Origin: Thiogranum sp.
Lineage (GTDB): Bacteria > Pseudomonadota > Gammaproteobacteria > DSM-19610
Reading direction: 5' to 3'
DNA: 45,522 bases
Assembly (NCBI GenBank): GCA_022340245.1
Contig: JAJDOI010000223.1
Span: forward strand, 1-45,522
The notes beneath the pieces were generated by a model, which saw only the letters and a program-made list of their open reading frames with translations, had not been told where the DNA came from and made no database searches. The position numbers and the translations under genes are program-made. Numbering within the stretch: position 1 is the stretch's first letter; each line of letters opens with the position of its first letter. Below are positions 9,737 through 20,610 of the stretch, piece by piece.

Positions 9737-9986
9737 CGTGTCACATGGAGACTTGTCACATTAAAAAAGCTATCGTTTTTCATCGACAGCGCCAAAAAAC
9801 ATGTCGGCACATAGCAGATTTAGTGCACTCCATTTTCACCCACAGGCAGGCGTGGCGCGCCAATCTGCGCTCGCATCCGATTGGTGCCGTCCGGGCGGCC
9901 AGCCGCAGCGCTTTGAGTCAATGGCAACGCCGCTACTCGAAAAGCGTGCAAGACAGCGACCTGATATTCGCATAAGGAAGGGTATT

Positions 9987-10433
9987 TCAACGGTTTTTTA
10001 TCGCTTCCACCTGTTGGGCAGTGATCAACCGGGGCTCGCTGTTGCCCCAGGCATTACGCTCGTAATTGATGATATCGGCTATCGACCGGGTGTCGAGCGC
10101 GCCGGCGAAGGCGGGCATGGCGCCGTTACCCCGGCCGTTGAGAACAATGCCGATATGCAGCGCCACCGGACCGGTTGCCACCGCGCTGCCCCGCAGCGCC
10201 GGTGCCCCCAGCGCAACCTGCCCCTGCCCGGACGTCAGGTGGCAGGCAGCGCACTTATGTGCATACAGCCGTCTGCCGCTTTCCAGTTGCTGAATCTGTG
10301 CCGGAGTCCACGCGGACGGGTCCCAGAGCGGCGGGGCGCCATTGCCCGAATCGCGCTGCCCGCAGGCAGCTGCGAACAGCAGCGCAAGCGCGGGATATGC
10401 CGCGCTCAGACGGTGTGGGCGCCCGTCAGACAT
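9987..10433 (-). CDS. Monoheme c-type cytochrome, probable lipoprotein
   Basis: Heme motif CAACH, Met-ligand region GRGNGAMPAFAGALDTRSIADIINYERNAWGN, lipobox-like LLFAAACGQ. Start MSDGRPHRL at 10433. Confidence 0.8.
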   Translation of the reverse strand: MSDGRPHRLSAAYPALALLFAAACGQRDSGNGAPPLWDPSAWTPAQIQQLESGRRLYAHKCAACHLTSGQGQVALGAPALRGSAVATGPVALHIGIVLNGRGNGAMPAFAGALDTRSIADIINYERNAWGNSEPRLITAQQVEAIKNR

Positions 10434-10557
10434 CCGTGCCGTTGCAGCGCAACGCGCGCCGCAGGCCGGGCAGGCGCCGCAGCGTTCGGCAGCCCGTGTG
10501 GCTGGCAACCAAAGCGGGCCGCAACTGGCGCCTGCACTGAGTTTGCCATGAGCATGC

Positions 10558-11487
10558 TCATGCTTTCGCTCGCGACCCGAGTCTGGGTAAATTCAATATA
10601 GCCGACGACTCGGTCAGCACAAAGTGCTTGAAACTCTGCGCCACAGCCGAGAGCCGCTTACCGGCGCGATGCATGATGTACCACTTGCGCAGGATGGGCA
10701 GTTCGTGCACATCGAGGATTACCAGGCGCTTAAGCGTCAATTCCATCTCCAGGGTGTGCAATGATAACAGTCCGAAGCCGAGTCCTGCCTCGACGCCCTG
10801 CTTGATAGCCTCGGAGCTGCTCATTTCCATGGTCGACGACAGGGAAACACCGTGCTCGACAAAAAAGCGCTCCATGGCGGAACGCGTGCCGGAGCCTTTC
10901 TCACGCACCAGAAAGGTTTCCTCCTGGAGTCGTTTCAGGGGGATATCGCGGGCGCCGGCCAGGGGGTGACTGGGCGGCGCGATCACCACCAGCGGATTGT
11001 CCATAAAGCTTTCAGCGACCAGATCCATGTTGGTCGGCGGTTTGCCCATAATCACCAGGTCGGTCTCATTGGCCGATAGCGCTTCGAGCAGCCGTTTTCG
11101 GTTGGTGACATCGAGGCTCACCTGTACGTTGGGATATCGCTGGCAGAAAGACGCCAGCAGCTGCGGCACGAAATAGTTGGCCGTACTGGCCACAGCAATG
11201 CGCAGGCGGCCACGCTCCAGACCGCGCATTTCATCGAAGACCAGGCTCACTTCGGCCAGCGTCGTCAGCACCGAACCCGCATAGCGCTGCATTTCTTCGC
11301 CGGCATCGGTAAGAAATACCTTTTTGCCCACCTGCTCGAACAAGGGCAGCCCCACCTCTTCCTCGAGCTGCTTGACCTGCATGGACACAGCGGGCTGGGT
11401 CAAATGGAGCTCTTTCGAGGCCTGGGTGAAACTGAGGTGGCGCGCCACCGCGTCGAAGATTTTGAGTTGCCGCAGGGTCAGGTTCAC
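10558..11487 (-). CDS. cbbR: LysR-family transcriptional regulator, probable CbbR
   Basis: HTH LTLRQLKIFDAVARHLSFTQASKELHLTQPAVSMQVKQLEEEVGLPLFEQ resembles CbbR; GTG start at 11487 fits the family N-terminus. Confidence 0.8.
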   Translation of the reverse strand: MNLTLRQLKIFDAVARHLSFTQASKELHLTQPAVSMQVKQLEEEVGLPLFEQVGKKVFLTDAGEEMQRYAGSVLTTLAEVSLVFDEMRGLERGRLRIAVASTANYFVPQLLASFCQRYPNVQVSLDVTNRKRLLEALSANETDLVIMGKPPTNMDLVAESFMDNPLVVIAPPSHPLAGARDIPLKRLQEETFLVREKGSGTRSAMERFFVEHGVSLSSTMEMSSSEAIKQGVEAGLGFGLLSLHTLEMELTLKRLVILDVHELPILRKWYIMHRAGKRLSAVAQSFKHFVLTESSAILNLPRLGSRAKA

Positions 11488-11714
11488 GTGAGTTCTCTTT
11501 ATGCTGCTGGCCGCAATAATAACCATTTCTTATCGGTTTACCAAGTGCAGCCGGTCCGGAAATGGGTCCGCTCCCGCGTCCGTGCGCCCTTCAGGAAATT
11601 GCGCGCCGTCGCGGCGGCTTTGCCCGTGCGGCGACAGTTTTTTGCTAACCTAGCAGGCCGGAATGACAGTTCGATGACCCGCGCGCCCCACGGCCCGAAC
11701 GAAAGGATACCGCT

Positions 11715-12215
11715 ATGCGCACCTTAACCCTGATCCGCCACGCCAAGTCCAGCTGGAAGGACACCACGCTCGAGGACTTCGAGCGGCCCCTGAACCGGCG
11801 CGGCAAGGAGAACGCGCCGACGATGGGTCGGCTGTTGAACAGGATGGGTGTCAGCTTTGATTTGATCGTCACCAGCCCGGCAACCAGGGCTGTCGCGACC
11901 GCCCGGCTGATCGCCAGGGAACTGGGCTACCCGGAAAAGACCCTGAGGGAGGAGCCCGAACTCTACGCGGCGTCGGCGGCGCAACTCCTGAAGACGGTGC
12001 AGCAGCTGCCGGACGAAAGCAACGACGTGGCCCTGGTCGCACACAACCCGGGGTTGACGTCGTTCTGCAATTATCTCTGCGGGGAAACCATCGACAACCT
12101 GCCGACCTGCGCCGTGGCCACCATCGCTTTCGACCTCGATACCTGGCAAGCCGTCTACCGCAATACGGGCAGGCTCACCCGCTACGAGTACCCGCGCAAG
12201 CACACCACCGGTTAG
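11715..12215 (+). CDS. sixA: SixA-like phosphohistidine phosphatase
   Basis: MRTLTLIRHAKSSWKDTTLEDFERPLNRRGKENAPTMGRLL (RHG motif, SixA signature) and VALVAHNPGLTSF. Confidence 0.85.
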   Translation: MRTLTLIRHAKSSWKDTTLEDFERPLNRRGKENAPTMGRLLNRMGVSFDLIVTSPATRAVATARLIARELGYPEKTLREEPELYAASAAQLLKTVQQLPDESNDVALVAHNPGLTSFCNYLCGETIDNLPTCAVATIAFDLDTWQAVYRNTGRLTRYEYPRKHTTG

Positions 12216-13502
<1,287 letters not shown>

Positions 13503-13641
13503 TCACCTCCATCCTTTCTTCAACGGTCTGTCATTAGTTAACTATAGCAGGAAATCATACACCCCTATACGCCACCAGCGCATTGGACAAACGCACACTG
13601 CCCGGCACCGGCTGTCGGACAAATTGGCAGGATATCTTGTG

Positions 13642-14247
13642 TCAGGCCGCTGACACGAAGGGGCGGTTGTGAAACTCCAGCCTCAGCCCCCCGGCGTTGG
13701 CGAGAATCCGGGTGAAAGCCGCATTATCGACGCGCGTGCGATACCAGCCGGCCGGGTCGGCCCGCAGTACAAACCCCAGTGCCGCGCGAATCACCCCGGC
13801 GTGCGCGACCACCAGCACGTGCTTGCCGGCGTACCCCCGCAGCGAATCGGTCAGCGCCTCGGCGACCCGCTCGCCAAACCCTTCAAGGGGTTCGGAACCC
13901 GCCGGCCGGTTGCGCAAGGGATCACGATAAAAGGCCCGATACTCGCTTTCATCAGTGGCGACAATTTCCGCCCGGGTGCGCCCCTCCCAGCTGCCGAAGC
14001 CCACCTCGCGGAAACGTTCATCGACCGACAGGGGCACCGCATCGCGCTCGCTCAGTGCCGCCGCGAAATCCAGGCAGCGCCGCAGGGGCGAACTGACGAT
14101 CTGTTGCCAGGGACCGCGGTCGCCGACGGCGTCCCACATTTGCTGCCAACCCTTTTCGCTTAGGGGGTCATCGGCACCATCCCCCCGGTAGCGCCGTCCA
14201 CCCACGGGTTCACCGTGGCGCAGAAAGTCGATGAGCGTCTCGCCCAT
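13642..14247 (-). CDS. Histidine phosphatase family protein (CobC/GpmB-like)
   Basis: IDFLRHGEPVGGRRYRG...DDPLSEKGWQQMW, SSPLRRCLDFA, VLVVAHAGVIRAALG. Confidence 0.85.
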   Translation of the reverse strand: MGETLIDFLRHGEPVGGRRYRGDGADDPLSEKGWQQMWDAVGDRGPWQQIVSSPLRRCLDFAAALSERDAVPLSVDERFREVGFGSWEGRTRAEIVATDESEYRAFYRDPLRNRPAGSEPLEGFGERVAEALTDSLRGYAGKHVLVVAHAGVIRAALGFVLRADPAGWYRTRVDNAAFTRILANAGGLRLEFHNRPFVSAA

Positions 14248-14253
14248 GACTGT

Positions 14254-14661
14254 CTATTCGCCGTGACGCTCAAAAGGCGTGATCGTTGCATCCGACGGTT
14301 TATGCTGTCGATCTTCCATCAATTCGAGCGCCTTGAAGAATTCGCTCTGCAGGCGGTTCATTATTACGGAGCCTTTTTCATCATAGTAAACGCAGGTGTA
14401 AGTTACCGGTGCGCGGAGATCCTTACGCTCGCCGGATTGAAAGTCGCGCCAGGAAAGTTCAATCAGCCTCGGCCCCTGACCGTCGACAAATACAATTTCA
14501 TCCCTGTCGATAATACCCAGGTACTGCATGGCTCGAATGGGAACAAAGAGGCTGTCACCACTCTTACGGGTAAACAGCAAGTGAATGATGCGATAATGCT
14601 CAGCAGGCAAGGTACGCAGCTCGCGTCCGATTTCGGAACCTCGCTCAAAACTCATATGCAT
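14254..14661 (-). CDS. Uncharacterised protein (135 aa) downstream of cbbO
   Basis: ORF between cbbO and the histidine phosphatase, 6 bp from the latter; no family recognised. Confidence 0.65.
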   Translation of the reverse strand: MHMSFERGSEIGRELRTLPAEHYRIIHLLFTRKSGDSLFVPIRAMQYLGIIDRDEIVFVDGQGPRLIELSWRDFQSGERKDLRAPVTYTCVYYDEKGSVIMNRLQSEFFKALELMEDRQHKPSDATITPFERHGE

Positions 14662-14725
14662 ATTCGATCACCTGCGCGTGGCGGCTAGTTGCCGTCTCCC
14701 AACCCGGGACCCTGTTTCATAGCCC

Positions 14726-17056
14726 CTATGATGTCAGGGTTGCAAACAGAACCGGCAGCTTCTCCGGCAGTTTCTGTACATTATCCACTATGGTGTAGTT
14801 ATTCATCCCGAAGATGCGTTTAACGTAGTTGTCGGCATTGGGATCGAGCGTCAGGCAGTAACTCAGGACGCCCTTGCTGTACAGCTCTTCAACGGCCTTC
14901 TTGGTGTCGTGGCGCAGATGTTGAGGATCGCGTTCGTCGATATCAGCGGGCTCGCCATCGGTGATGAGCAGCAACAGCTTTCTGCGTTCGGGCTGCTTGA
15001 GCAAATGCTGCCCCGCATGACGTATGGCTGCGCCCATGCGCGTGGACAAACCACCCCGCATACCTGCCAGGCGCGATTTAGCCTCATCGTCAAAGTGTTG
15101 ATTAAAATCCTTGAAGCGATAGTACTGTACATCATGGCGGCCATCCGAGGCGAAACCGTGAAGTGCAAACGGGTCGCCAATCCCATTGATCGCCGTAGCC
15201 ACCAGCGTCGATGCCTCTCTTGTAAGCTGCAGAACGGTCTTGTCGGAGCCTTCCACGGTTTCATTGGTGGATTCGGACAAATCCATCAACACCACGACGG
15301 CCAGGTCGCGGGTTTTGAGGACATTACGCATGGTGATGCGAGGATTGGGCTGTTCACCCATGCGGATAGCGACCATGGCATCGATGGCGGCATTGATGTC
15401 GATTTCGTCGCCGTCTTCCATGTTGCGCACGCGTTGAACACCTTCCGGCGTGAGCAGGTCGATGATCTGTTTGATGCGGTGTGCCACCGGTTTGTACTCG
15501 GTGATGATCTTTTCGATCTCTTCCGGATCACCCTTGGGCTGGCGACGTTCGTAAAGTGTCGCCCAATCGGGGCGGTGCAGCTGAATCTGGTAGTCCCACT
15601 CCTGGTAATGAAAGGGTTCCGATACCGATTCCTTGCCCCACATTTCGTTGAAACTGACACCCTCGTCTTCGTAGGGAAACAGCTCGGTTTCGCAAGTCCA
15701 GATCTCCTGGGCGTCGTCACCAGCCAGCTCGCAGTCGAGTTCGTTGATCATTTCCATGACATTGACCTTGCGCCGCACCTGGCGTTGGCTGGCGGGCAGA
15801 TAGTCCACGCCCTGACTCCAGTCGAACTCCTCGAACTCCCAAACGAAGCGATTGTCATCGCGGTACGGTATGCGGATACGCTCGAGGATGCGCAGGCTGG
15901 GGACTTCCCGGCGCGCAGCCAACAGGTTGAACAGATCGACACCCACGTTCCAGGAGAACTGGTTGTTATCCTGCTGTTGCTCAATGCCGGCGTGGAAACG
16001 CTCGGCCAGGGCATTCAATTCTTCGTCATCGCAGCGTTCCGACGAATCCAGCAGCATCAGCGCAAAGTGCTCCAGTACCGGAATAGTCGGATGTTCCGCA
16101 TCCTCCTCATACTCAAGCATCAGCAATGAACGCCAGAGTTTTTTCAGGCCGGGAAATTCTTTTATCGCCTTGTACTCGATGCGGGCGTCTTCGGCCATAC
16201 CGATAAAAAACATCTGTGCCGGACTCAGCTGCTCGGCGGAAATGCGCGACGAGGTATAACAGACATGCGCGGCCATATGCGCCGAGGTCGCGCGGTACAA
16301 CTCCAGACCGGTTATGTCCCCGATCGCATCGACGGCATCCGGCATGTGCACGATGTTCTTGTCGATATAGGGCCTGAAATCGGTGTAGTCAGCGCCCGTC
16401 GGGCGCAAAAAGAAATCACGCCCCCACAGGGCGCGCAAATAAAAATTGAGTTTGCGCTGGGTATCGATAAACAGCGTGCCGCGCCGTTCTTTTTGCAGCA
16501 CGGCAAGACTGTCCTGGGATTCAAGGTTGAAATAGGACGTCAGGTTCTGGAAGTCCCGGCGATAGGCCTGTGCCCCGAAATTGGCCCAGCGGCGCAGTCC
16601 ACTCAGGGTCAGCTTGGACAGCAGTTCGTCGATATGACCCAGCATCGGGCGCAGGCCACGCGCCGCGGTCGCCGAGAGCTGGTGGATCAGCGTCAGGTAA
16701 CCGCGTAACAGCTCGGCATCGCCCAGACGTCGCGAGGCAGTCGGCAGGCTGTCGAACAACAGCGTAATGACCTCTCCCGAGGTCATCGATGAAAGTTTCA
16801 TAGCCGCACTGATGCAGTCGGTAATAATGTCCTCACCGCATTCCTTGGCGACCAGCGGCATCTGCTGCAGATAGGAAATCACCAGGCCTTTGCCGCGGCC
16901 GAGGTTTGCAAGGCTCTTGGCACCTTCCAGATAATTCTCCAAACCGGTCGGCGACATGACATGCGAGGCCTCCGTAAAGGTGCCTTCCAGCACGTCGCGG
17001 ATTTCCGGCGCGATACCTTCCAGATATTTTTCGTAGTCTTCTAGTTTGACGGCCAT
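14726..17056 (-). CDS. cbbO: CbbO, VWA-domain RuBisCO activase component
   Basis: MAVKLEDYEKYLEGIAPEIRDVLEG N-terminus, C-terminal VWA MIDAS VVLMDLSESTNET, position downstream of cbbLS and cbbQ. Confidence 0.92.
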   Translation of the reverse strand: MAVKLEDYEKYLEGIAPEIRDVLEGTFTEASHVMSPTGLENYLEGAKSLANLGRGKGLVISYLQQMPLVAKECGEDIITDCISAAMKLSSMTSGEVITLLFDSLPTASRRLGDAELLRGYLTLIHQLSATAARGLRPMLGHIDELLSKLTLSGLRRWANFGAQAYRRDFQNLTSYFNLESQDSLAVLQKERRGTLFIDTQRKLNFYLRALWGRDFFLRPTGADYTDFRPYIDKNIVHMPDAVDAIGDITGLELYRATSAHMAAHVCYTSSRISAEQLSPAQMFFIGMAEDARIEYKAIKEFPGLKKLWRSLLMLEYEEDAEHPTIPVLEHFALMLLDSSERCDDEELNALAERFHAGIEQQQDNNQFSWNVGVDLFNLLAARREVPSLRILERIRIPYRDDNRFVWEFEEFDWSQGVDYLPASQRQVRRKVNVMEMINELDCELAGDDAQEIWTCETELFPYEDEGVSFNEMWGKESVSEPFHYQEWDYQIQLHRPDWATLYERRQPKGDPEEIEKIITEYKPVAHRIKQIIDLLTPEGVQRVRNMEDGDEIDINAAIDAMVAIRMGEQPNPRITMRNVLKTRDLAVVVLMDLSESTNETVEGSDKTVLQLTREASTLVATAINGIGDPFALHGFASDGRHDVQYYRFKDFNQHFDDEAKSRLAGMRGGLSTRMGAAIRHAGQHLLKQPERRKLLLLITDGEPADIDERDPQHLRHDTKKAVEELYSKGVLSYCLTLDPNADNYVKRIFGMNNYTIVDNVQKLPEKLPVLFATLTS

Positions 17057-17143
17057 AACACACTTCCACACGCCGGCAAGGGCCGGGAGCAAACTGGGCG
17101 GTGTTCTGCCACTAACGCCGGCTCCCGCGCGACCGGGAGTTTG

Positions 17144-17953
17144 TTAACCAAAGAACGTCTGTACCGCTGCGTTCAACGTATCGCGCATGTCCGGATCATC
17201 GGTCAATGGCGTTACCATGGTCATGGTGCAAGCCGCGACGGGCTCGACACCCTTATGGACCAACTGGCCGGCGTACACGAGCAAACGGGTTGAGATACCT
17301 TCATCGAGACCGTGGCCCTTGAGGTTACGTGCACGGTGCGCGATTTGCACCAGCTTGTGTGCGGTATCCTTATCCACACCTGACTCCTGGGCAACGATAT
17401 CCGTCTCGGTCGCTTCTTCCGGATAATCAAAATCCAGTCCGCCAAAACGTTGCTTGGTGGATTCTTTCAGATCCTTCATCAGGCTCTGGTAGCCGGGGTT
17501 GTAGGAGATCACCAGCTGAAAATCCTTATGGGCCTCGATCAACTCACCCTTCTTGTCCAGCGGCAAGGTGCGGCGATGGTCGGTCAGCGGGTGGATCACG
17601 ACCGTGGTGTCCTGGCGCGCCTCCACGACTTCATCGAGGTAACAGATCGCACCGAGACGTGCAGCGGTAGTGAGCGGCCCGTCCTGCCATTTGGTGCCTT
17701 CCTTGTCCAGCAGGAAGCGTCCAACCAGGTCAGAGGCAGTCATGTCTTCGTTACAGGCAACGGTGATCAGGGGGCGGCCCAGCTTCCAGGCCATGTACTC
17801 GACAAAGCGCGACTTGCCACAACCGGTTGGCCCCTTGAGCATCATCGGCATGCGCGCGTTATAGGCTGCTTCATACAGCGCGATTTCGTCGCCGACAGCC
17901 TTATAGAACGGTTCCTTCTTTATCTTGTATTGCGTGATATCAACAGCGGACAT
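17144..17953 (-). CDS. cbbQ: CbbQ, MoxR-type AAA+ RuBisCO activase
   Basis: Walker [39 protein letters not shown]-like Walker B region, adjacent to cbbO. Confidence 0.95.
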   Translation of the reverse strand: MSAVDITQYKIKKEPFYKAVGDEIALYEAAYNARMPMMLKGPTGCGKSRFVEYMAWKLGRPLITVACNEDMTASDLVGRFLLDKEGTKWQDGPLTTAARLGAICYLDEVVEARQDTTVVIHPLTDHRRTLPLDKKGELIEAHKDFQLVISYNPGYQSLMKDLKESTKQRFGGLDFDYPEEATETDIVAQESGVDKDTAHKLVQIAHRARNLKGHGLDEGISTRLLVYAGQLVHKGVEPVAACTMTMVTPLTDDPDMRDTLNAAVQTFFG

Positions 17954-18002
17954 TTCTCACCTTCCGGATGCTTGTAATAGGGAATCGATGGCTTTCGCGC
18001 CA

Positions 18003-18329
18003 TCAAACCTCATCTTCTGTTTCGATTTCACCACTCCAGCCCGCCGCTCGCGCGCGCTCAATCGCCGCACCGTGAATTCTCTCGTGACGCTCGCGCAACT
18101 CGGCAGGCAGATGACTGACCAGGCAGCCATACTTGTCCCATTCGTCGTTGACCTTGTGCAGCAGGGCATCGATCCTGGCCAGGTTCCAGCCGGCGCACGT
18201 CTCGGTTTCCGGGATCAACCCGAATACCCAGGCATCACGTATCAACTTGCCGATGGACGTCATCCCGCCAAGCATTTCCTTGTCAATACCGACGTATGTC
18301 TGTGTCTGTGGTTTTGTCATATGTCCCAT
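18003..18329 (-). CDS. Uncharacterised small protein encoded between cbbS and cbbQ
   Basis: 108-aa ORF MGHMTKPQTQTYVGIDKEMLGGMTSIGKLIRDAWVFGLIPETETCAGWNLARIDALLHKVNDEWDKYG..., co-directional with cbbS and cbbQ; alternative ATG at 18320. Confidence 0.7.
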   Translation of the reverse strand: MGHMTKPQTQTYVGIDKEMLGGMTSIGKLIRDAWVFGLIPETETCAGWNLARIDALLHKVNDEWDKYGCLVSHLPAELRERHERIHGAAIERARAAGWSGEIETEDEV

Positions 18330-18339
18330 TTCTTATAAG

Positions 18340-18377
18340 AAAAGCCCCTGGCCGATTCAAATCGGGCAGGGGCTTTT
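18340..18377 (-). terminator. Intrinsic-terminator-like hairpin between cbbS and the small ORF
   Basis: Arms AAAAGCCCCTG (18340-18350) and CAGGGGCTTTT (18367-18377) are perfectly complementary, with inner CCGATT/AATCGG; on the minus strand it is followed by TTTTCTT. Confidence 0.8.
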
Positions 18378-18401
18378 TAATGCGACGAACCTGCCGGTGG
18401 A

Positions 18402-18761
18402 TTAAACAGACTTACCGCGGTAAACAACCATGGCGGTCCCTGCAGACTGTGCAAAGTTATCAAAGCCGAGCAAACGAACATGGTTGTTTGGATGCGCTTT
18501 GTGACAGGCTTCCAATTCAGCAAGGATTGCGTCCACATCAGTTTCGCCGAACATGGGTAATTTCCACATGTACCAGTAGTTGCTGGTCGCGTTTTCCGGC
18601 TCGGTATGCTCGATGCCCGGGTTCCAGCCTTTGTCAACGATATACTGAATCTGGGCACGCGTTGATTCTTTGCTCAACGGCGGCAGGTATGAAAAGGTTT
18701 CATACTTACGGCTCTGTTCAGCGTCGCTCAGGCTTGATTTATAATCTTGTACACCACTCAT
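18402..18761 (-). CDS. cbbS: RuBisCO small subunit (form I)
   Basis: [82 protein letters not shown]. Confidence 0.97.
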   Translation of the reverse strand: MSGVQDYKSSLSDAEQSRKYETFSYLPPLSKESTRAQIQYIVDKGWNPGIEHTEPENATSNYWYMWKLPMFGETDVDAILAELEACHKAHPNNHVRLLGFDNFAQSAGTAMVVYRGKSV

Positions 18762-18809
18762 TTTAAAATCCTCTGAATAAATTCGAACTGTTCACTGCAG
18801 GTAGGGGCG

Positions 18810-18841
18810 GTGTCCCGCCGCGATCACTCGCGGTGGGACAC
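18810..18841 (-). other. Intercistronic stem-loop between cbbL and cbbS
   Basis: GTGTCCCGCCGCGA (18810-18823) / TCGCGGTGGGACAC (18828-18841), 14-bp stem with one non-Watson-Crick position and a TCAC loop; no U-run after it on the minus strand. Confidence 0.75.
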
Positions 18842-18894
18842 TGGATTCGCGCCGATGGTCGGCGTTTATGCCCGACGGTTTTCGGGTGATCCTA

Positions 18895-20316
18895 CTATTT
18901 ATGTGAAACGTCCAGCTTGTCGACGGTGTCGAATTCGAATTTGATTTCTTTCCAGGTTTCCATCGCAGCAGCCAGTTCCGGACTGGACTTGGCAGCCTTG
19001 GTAAGAATGTCCTTGCCTTCCTTCTCAAGCTCGCGACCGGAGTTACGGGCTTCGACGCAGGCTTCAACCGCAACACGGTTGGCAGCTGCACCGGCAGCAT
19101 TACCCCAGGGGTGACCCAGCGTACCGCCACCGAACTGCAGGCAGGAGTCATCACCGAAGATGCTGACCAGCGCAGGCATATGCCATACATGGATACCACC
19201 GGATGCAACCGGGATAACGCCAGGCATCGAGCCCCAGTCCTGATCGAAGAACAGACCACGTGAACGGTCTTCCTTGATGAAGGAATCGCGCATGGTATCG
19301 ATCCAGCCCAGGGTGGCTTCGCGGTCGCCTTCCAGCTTGCCGACCACGGTACCGGAGTGCAGGTGGTCACCACCGGACAGACGCAGACACTTGGTCAGTA
19401 CGCGGAAGTGGATACCGTGGTGGGGGTTGCGGTCGAGCACGGCATGCATGGCACGGTGAATGTGCAGCAGGATACCGTTGTTCTGGCACCACTGAGCCAG
19501 CATGGTGTTGGCAGAGAAACCGCCGGTCAGGAAGTCGTGCATGATGATCGGTGCGCCCAGTTCTTTCGCGTATTCGGCACGACGCATCATTTCGTCAGCG
19601 GTCGGAGCGGTAACGTTCAGGTAGTGACCTTTACGCTCACCGGTTTCGGCTTCGGCCTTATGGATAGCTTCCATAACGAAGTCAAAACGGTGTCTCCAGC
19701 GCATGAACGGCTGGGAGTTAACGTTCTCGTCGTCCTTGGTGAAGTCGAGACCACCACGCAGACCTTCGTAGCAGGCGCGACCGTAGTTCTTGGCGGACAG
19801 ACCGAGTTTCGGCTTGATGGTGCAGCCCAGCAGCGGTCGACCGTACTTGTTCAGGATGTCGCGCTCGACCTGGATACCCTGGGGTGGTCCATTACAAGTC
19901 AGCACGTAAGCGATCGGGAAGCGGATGTCTTCCAGACGCAGGGCACGCAGCGCCTTAAACCCGAATACGTTGCCAACCAGTGAGGTCAGAACGTTTACAA
20001 CAGAACCTTCTTCGAACAGGTCGATTGGGTAGGCAACAAAGGCGTAGAAGCAGGTGTCATCACCCGGTACGTCTTCGATGGCGTAAGCGCGGCCCTTGTA
20101 ATAATCCAGGTCAGTCAGCAGGTCGGTCCACACGGTAGTCCAGGTACCGGTTGAAGATTCTGCAGCAACCGCAGCCGCAACCTCTTCACGGGGCACACCC
20201 GGCTGAGGGGTAATCTTGAAACACGCCAGGAGGTCGGTGTCCTTGGGCGTGTAGTCAGGCATCCAGTAAGTTTCGCGGTACTCTTTAACGCCCGCGTTGT
20301 AGCTCTTCACTGCCAT
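18895..20316 (-). CDS. cbbL: RuBisCO large subunit, form IA
   Basis: 473 aa; [85 protein letters not shown], lid/loop [11 protein letters not shown]. Confidence 0.98.
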   Translation of the reverse strand: MAVKSYNAGVKEYRETYWMPDYTPKDTDLLACFKITPQPGVPREEVAAAVAAESSTGTWTTVWTDLLTDLDYYKGRAYAIEDVPGDDTCFYAFVAYPIDLFEEGSVVNVLTSLVGNVFGFKALRALRLEDIRFPIAYVLTCNGPPQGIQVERDILNKYGRPLLGCTIKPKLGLSAKNYGRACYEGLRGGLDFTKDDENVNSQPFMRWRHRFDFVMEAIHKAEAETGERKGHYLNVTAPTADEMMRRAEYAKELGAPIIMHDFLTGGFSANTMLAQWCQNNGILLHIHRAMHAVLDRNPHHGIHFRVLTKCLRLSGGDHLHSGTVVGKLEGDREATLGWIDTMRDSFIKEDRSRGLFFDQDWGSMPGVIPVASGGIHVWHMPALVSIFGDDSCLQFGGGTLGHPWGNAAGAAANRVAVEACVEARNSGRELEKEGKDILTKAAKSSPELAAAMETWKEIKFEFDTVDKLDVSHK

Positions 20317-20491
20317 CGTCGTCTCCTAACGTTGATTTAGTTGTAGTGGTCCGGCGATACAACTGTCGAACCCGGTCCGCTGGGGACCGTTTGCGAATCT
20401 GTTCACCGGCACATTAGCCCGCCGGCAAATTGGAAGTGCGATCCTAGCCCCATCGACCCATTATTAAAAGTAAGTATTTATGATCAAGAGA

Positions 20492-20506
20492 ATAAGAGAT
20501 GCTTAT
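20492..20506 (-). promoter_or_regulatory. Candidate CbbR/LysR-type binding site upstream of cbbL
   Basis: ATAAG-AGATG-CTTAT inverted repeat contains the LysR T-N11-A signature; it lies in an AT-rich stretch about 176 bp upstream of the cbbL start. Confidence 0.45.
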
Positions 20507-20610
20507 GATTGCAGGCGCGGCAACACTCGCCTGCCGCACCCACGGGAAGGATAGCAACACTATGAATCGTCGACGAAATTCAGGCTGAGTGGCTACATAC
20601 CGCCGTGTTG

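Noticed and set aside
9745-9975. 76-aa plus-strand ORF as a RiPP precursor divergent from the four-gene cluster
   Set aside because: Composition looks random, there is no leader/core structure, and it overlaps the cluster's likely promoter region.
14909-16129. 406-aa plus-strand ORF inside cbbO
   Set aside because: Antisense to cbbO; codon-bias artefact.
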